Shown: positions 5,143-6,099 of the stretch, in pieces | Numbering within the stretch: the first letter of the stretch is position 1 | How the letters are laid out: every line of letters begins with the position of its first letter | NCBI GenBank assembly: GCA_900548845.1 | Contig: URMI01000074.1 | Location: forward strand, 1-6,099 | DNA: 6,099 bases | Source of the DNA: an uncultured Clostridia bacterium | Lineage (GTDB): Bacteria > Bacillota > Clostridia > Christensenellales > Borkfalkiaceae | Reading direction: 5' to 3' | The notes under the pieces: generated by a model | Told to the model about the DNA's origin: nothing | Seen by the model: only the letters and a program-made list of their open reading frames with translations | The model's database searches: none | Program-made: the position numbers and the translations under genes

Positions 5143-6099
5143 ATGAACGTCTATTTAGACTACGCGGCAACGTCGCCGCTGAGGGCGGAAGTGCTCGAGC
5201 GCATGCTCCCCCTCCTCAAAGAAAATTTCGGCAACCCCGACTCTCTGCACGCCTTCGGGCGGAAGGCTGCCTATCTCGTCGGCGAAGCGCGCGACCGTAT
5301 TGCGGGGGCGCTCGGGGTGAAACCGAAAGAGGTGTACTTCACCTCGGGCGGCACCGAGGCGGATAACTGGGCGGTGCGCTGCCTTGCGGCGGGCGAGCCC
5401 TTCGCCGTCTCCTCCGTCGAGCACGCCGCCGTCCTCTCTTCGGCGAAGCTCAGGGGGGAGCACGCTCTTCTTGCTTGCGATCGGGAGGGGCGGGTGCCCC
5501 TCCAAGCCGTCGAAGAGGCGCTCAAAAGTGGTGCAAAGCTCGTGGCGCTCATGGCGGTCAACAACGAAACGGGCGTTTTTCAGCCCGTCCAAGAGGCGGC
5601 GGAACTGTGCCACGGATACGGCGCGCTCCTCTTTGCCGACTGCGTGCAGGCGGGCAGGTGCTGCGACTTGAAGGCGCTGACCGCTGCCGCAGACGCCGTG
5701 GCGCTCTCCGCGCACAAATTGGGCGGGCCCAAGGGCACGGGGCTGTTGTGGGTGAGAAGCGGCGTCCGCATCTCGCCCCTCATTGCGGGGGGAGAGCAGG
5801 AGCGCTCTCTTCGCGGCGGCACGCTCAACGCGGCGGGCATCGTGGGGATGGCGGAAGCGCTCGTCCTCGCCCAGAGCGAGCGCGAGGCGTTTGTCTCGCA
5901 CACGAAAGCCCTCCGCGACGCGTTTGAAGCGCGCATTTTGTCGGCGCTTGGAGGGGAGGCGCGCATCGACGGCGGCGGGGTCGCTGCGGGCGGCGGGGCT
6001 GCTGTGGGCGCGGCCGCCGTGGGCGAGAAGAGCACAGAACGCGCCCCCAACCTCTCGCATATCACCTTTGCGGGCGGCGGCGAATGGCTCATCGGCGCG
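5143..6099 (+). CDS. Cysteine desulfurase (NifS/IscS type), 3' truncated by window end
   Basis: These are the first 319 residues of a PLP-dependent class-V aminotransferase-fold enzyme that converts cysteine to alanine and passes the sulfur on as a persulfide for Fe-S clusters or tRNA thiolation. Seen: the N-terminal YLDYAATSP (4-12), SGGTEADN (68-75), the PLP-stacking histidine in VEHAAV (H94), NNETG (140-144), ADCVQAG (D167 and Q170 at the cofactor), SAHKLGGPKG (189-198, with K192 as the Schiff-base lysine) and the RGGTLN loop (224-229). The catalytic cysteine loop lies beyond the window. An unusual Gly/Ala-rich insert at 277-294 consists of hexapeptide units, coded by an 18-bp tandem repeat, just before the RAPNLSHITF strand. 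The start ATG has a modest GAGG site 4 bases upstream. The sequence suits group I (NifS/IscS); which partner it serves (IscU, NifU or ThiI) cannot be told here. Confidence 0.93.
   Translation, partial: MNVYLDYAATSPLRAEVLERMLPLLKENFGNPDSLHAFGRKAAYLVGEARDRIAGALGVKPKEVYFTSGGTEADNWAVRCLAAGEPFAVSSVEHAAVLSSAKLRGEHALLACDREGRVPLQAVEEALKSGAKLVALMAVNNETGVFQPVQEAAELCHGYGALLFADCVQAGRCCDLKALTAAADAVALSAHKLGGPKGTGLLWVRSGVRISPLIAGGEQERSLRGGTLNAAGIVGMAEALVLAQSEREAFVSHTKALRDAFEARILSALGGEARIDGGGVAAGGGAAVGAAAVGEKSTERAPNLSHITFAGGGEWLIGA

Noticed and set aside
5155..6060. 301-residue open frame antisense to the cysteine desulfurase
   Set aside because: The plus strand encodes an unmistakable PLP enzyme with its motifs in order; the antisense translation is Arg/Ala-rich and featureless.

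Overview
The window looks like chromosomal DNA from a GC-rich, endospore-forming (or formerly spore-forming) member of the Bacillota, most likely class Clostridia. The grounds are a Veg-family gene, a SipL-type spore-coat morphogenesis gene behind a near-perfect sigma-E promoter, ispE in the veg/ispE neighbourhood typical of Bacillota, strong AGGAGG-type ribosome binding sites and TATAAT-type promoters. The genus cannot be fixed from this sequence alone. The long open frames antisense to the real genes are a by-product of high GC content.

Layout. 1-196 carries no supportable gene; it holds a small hairpin and a 31-32 bp minisatellite (98-206) that begins inside the stop-codon context of veg. 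veg (197-439, minus) diverges from a sipL-like gene (538-2010, plus). The 98-bp gap between them contains a sigma-E promoter for sipL and a 12-bp palindrome. A perfect 16-bp GC-rich hairpin (2043-2086) follows sipL. ispE (2201-3067) then starts almost exactly where a good extended -10 promoter should start transcription, so its mRNA may be leaderless. A 319-aa two-TM, TPR-like protein of unknown function (3077-4036) follows 9 bp later, apparently in the same operon. Next comes a strong promoter (UP-like tract, TTTACT-N17-TATAAT) and a 93-nt leader for an APH-fold small-molecule or protein kinase (4213-4953). That gene ends at a classical intrinsic terminator, followed by an unusually palindrome-rich 150-bp intergenic region. 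The window ends inside a class-V cysteine desulfurase (5143 to beyond 6099), truncated before its catalytic cysteine.

How the genes relate. sipL belongs to the mother-cell spore-coat programme. ispE (isoprenoid MEP pathway) and the cysteine desulfurase (sulfur transfer for Fe-S clusters or tRNA thiolation) are housekeeping. veg is a conserved small regulator-like protein. The kinase has its own promoter and terminator and forms an independent unit. No mobile element, CRISPR array or defence system is visible. The items most worth checking are the leaderless ispE promoter, the nested palindrome at 4998-5043 with its interchangeable flanking arms, the phased TTTTGCGC repeats in the kinase promoter, the uncharacterised TPR/TM protein and the 18-bp repeat expansion inside the desulfurase.
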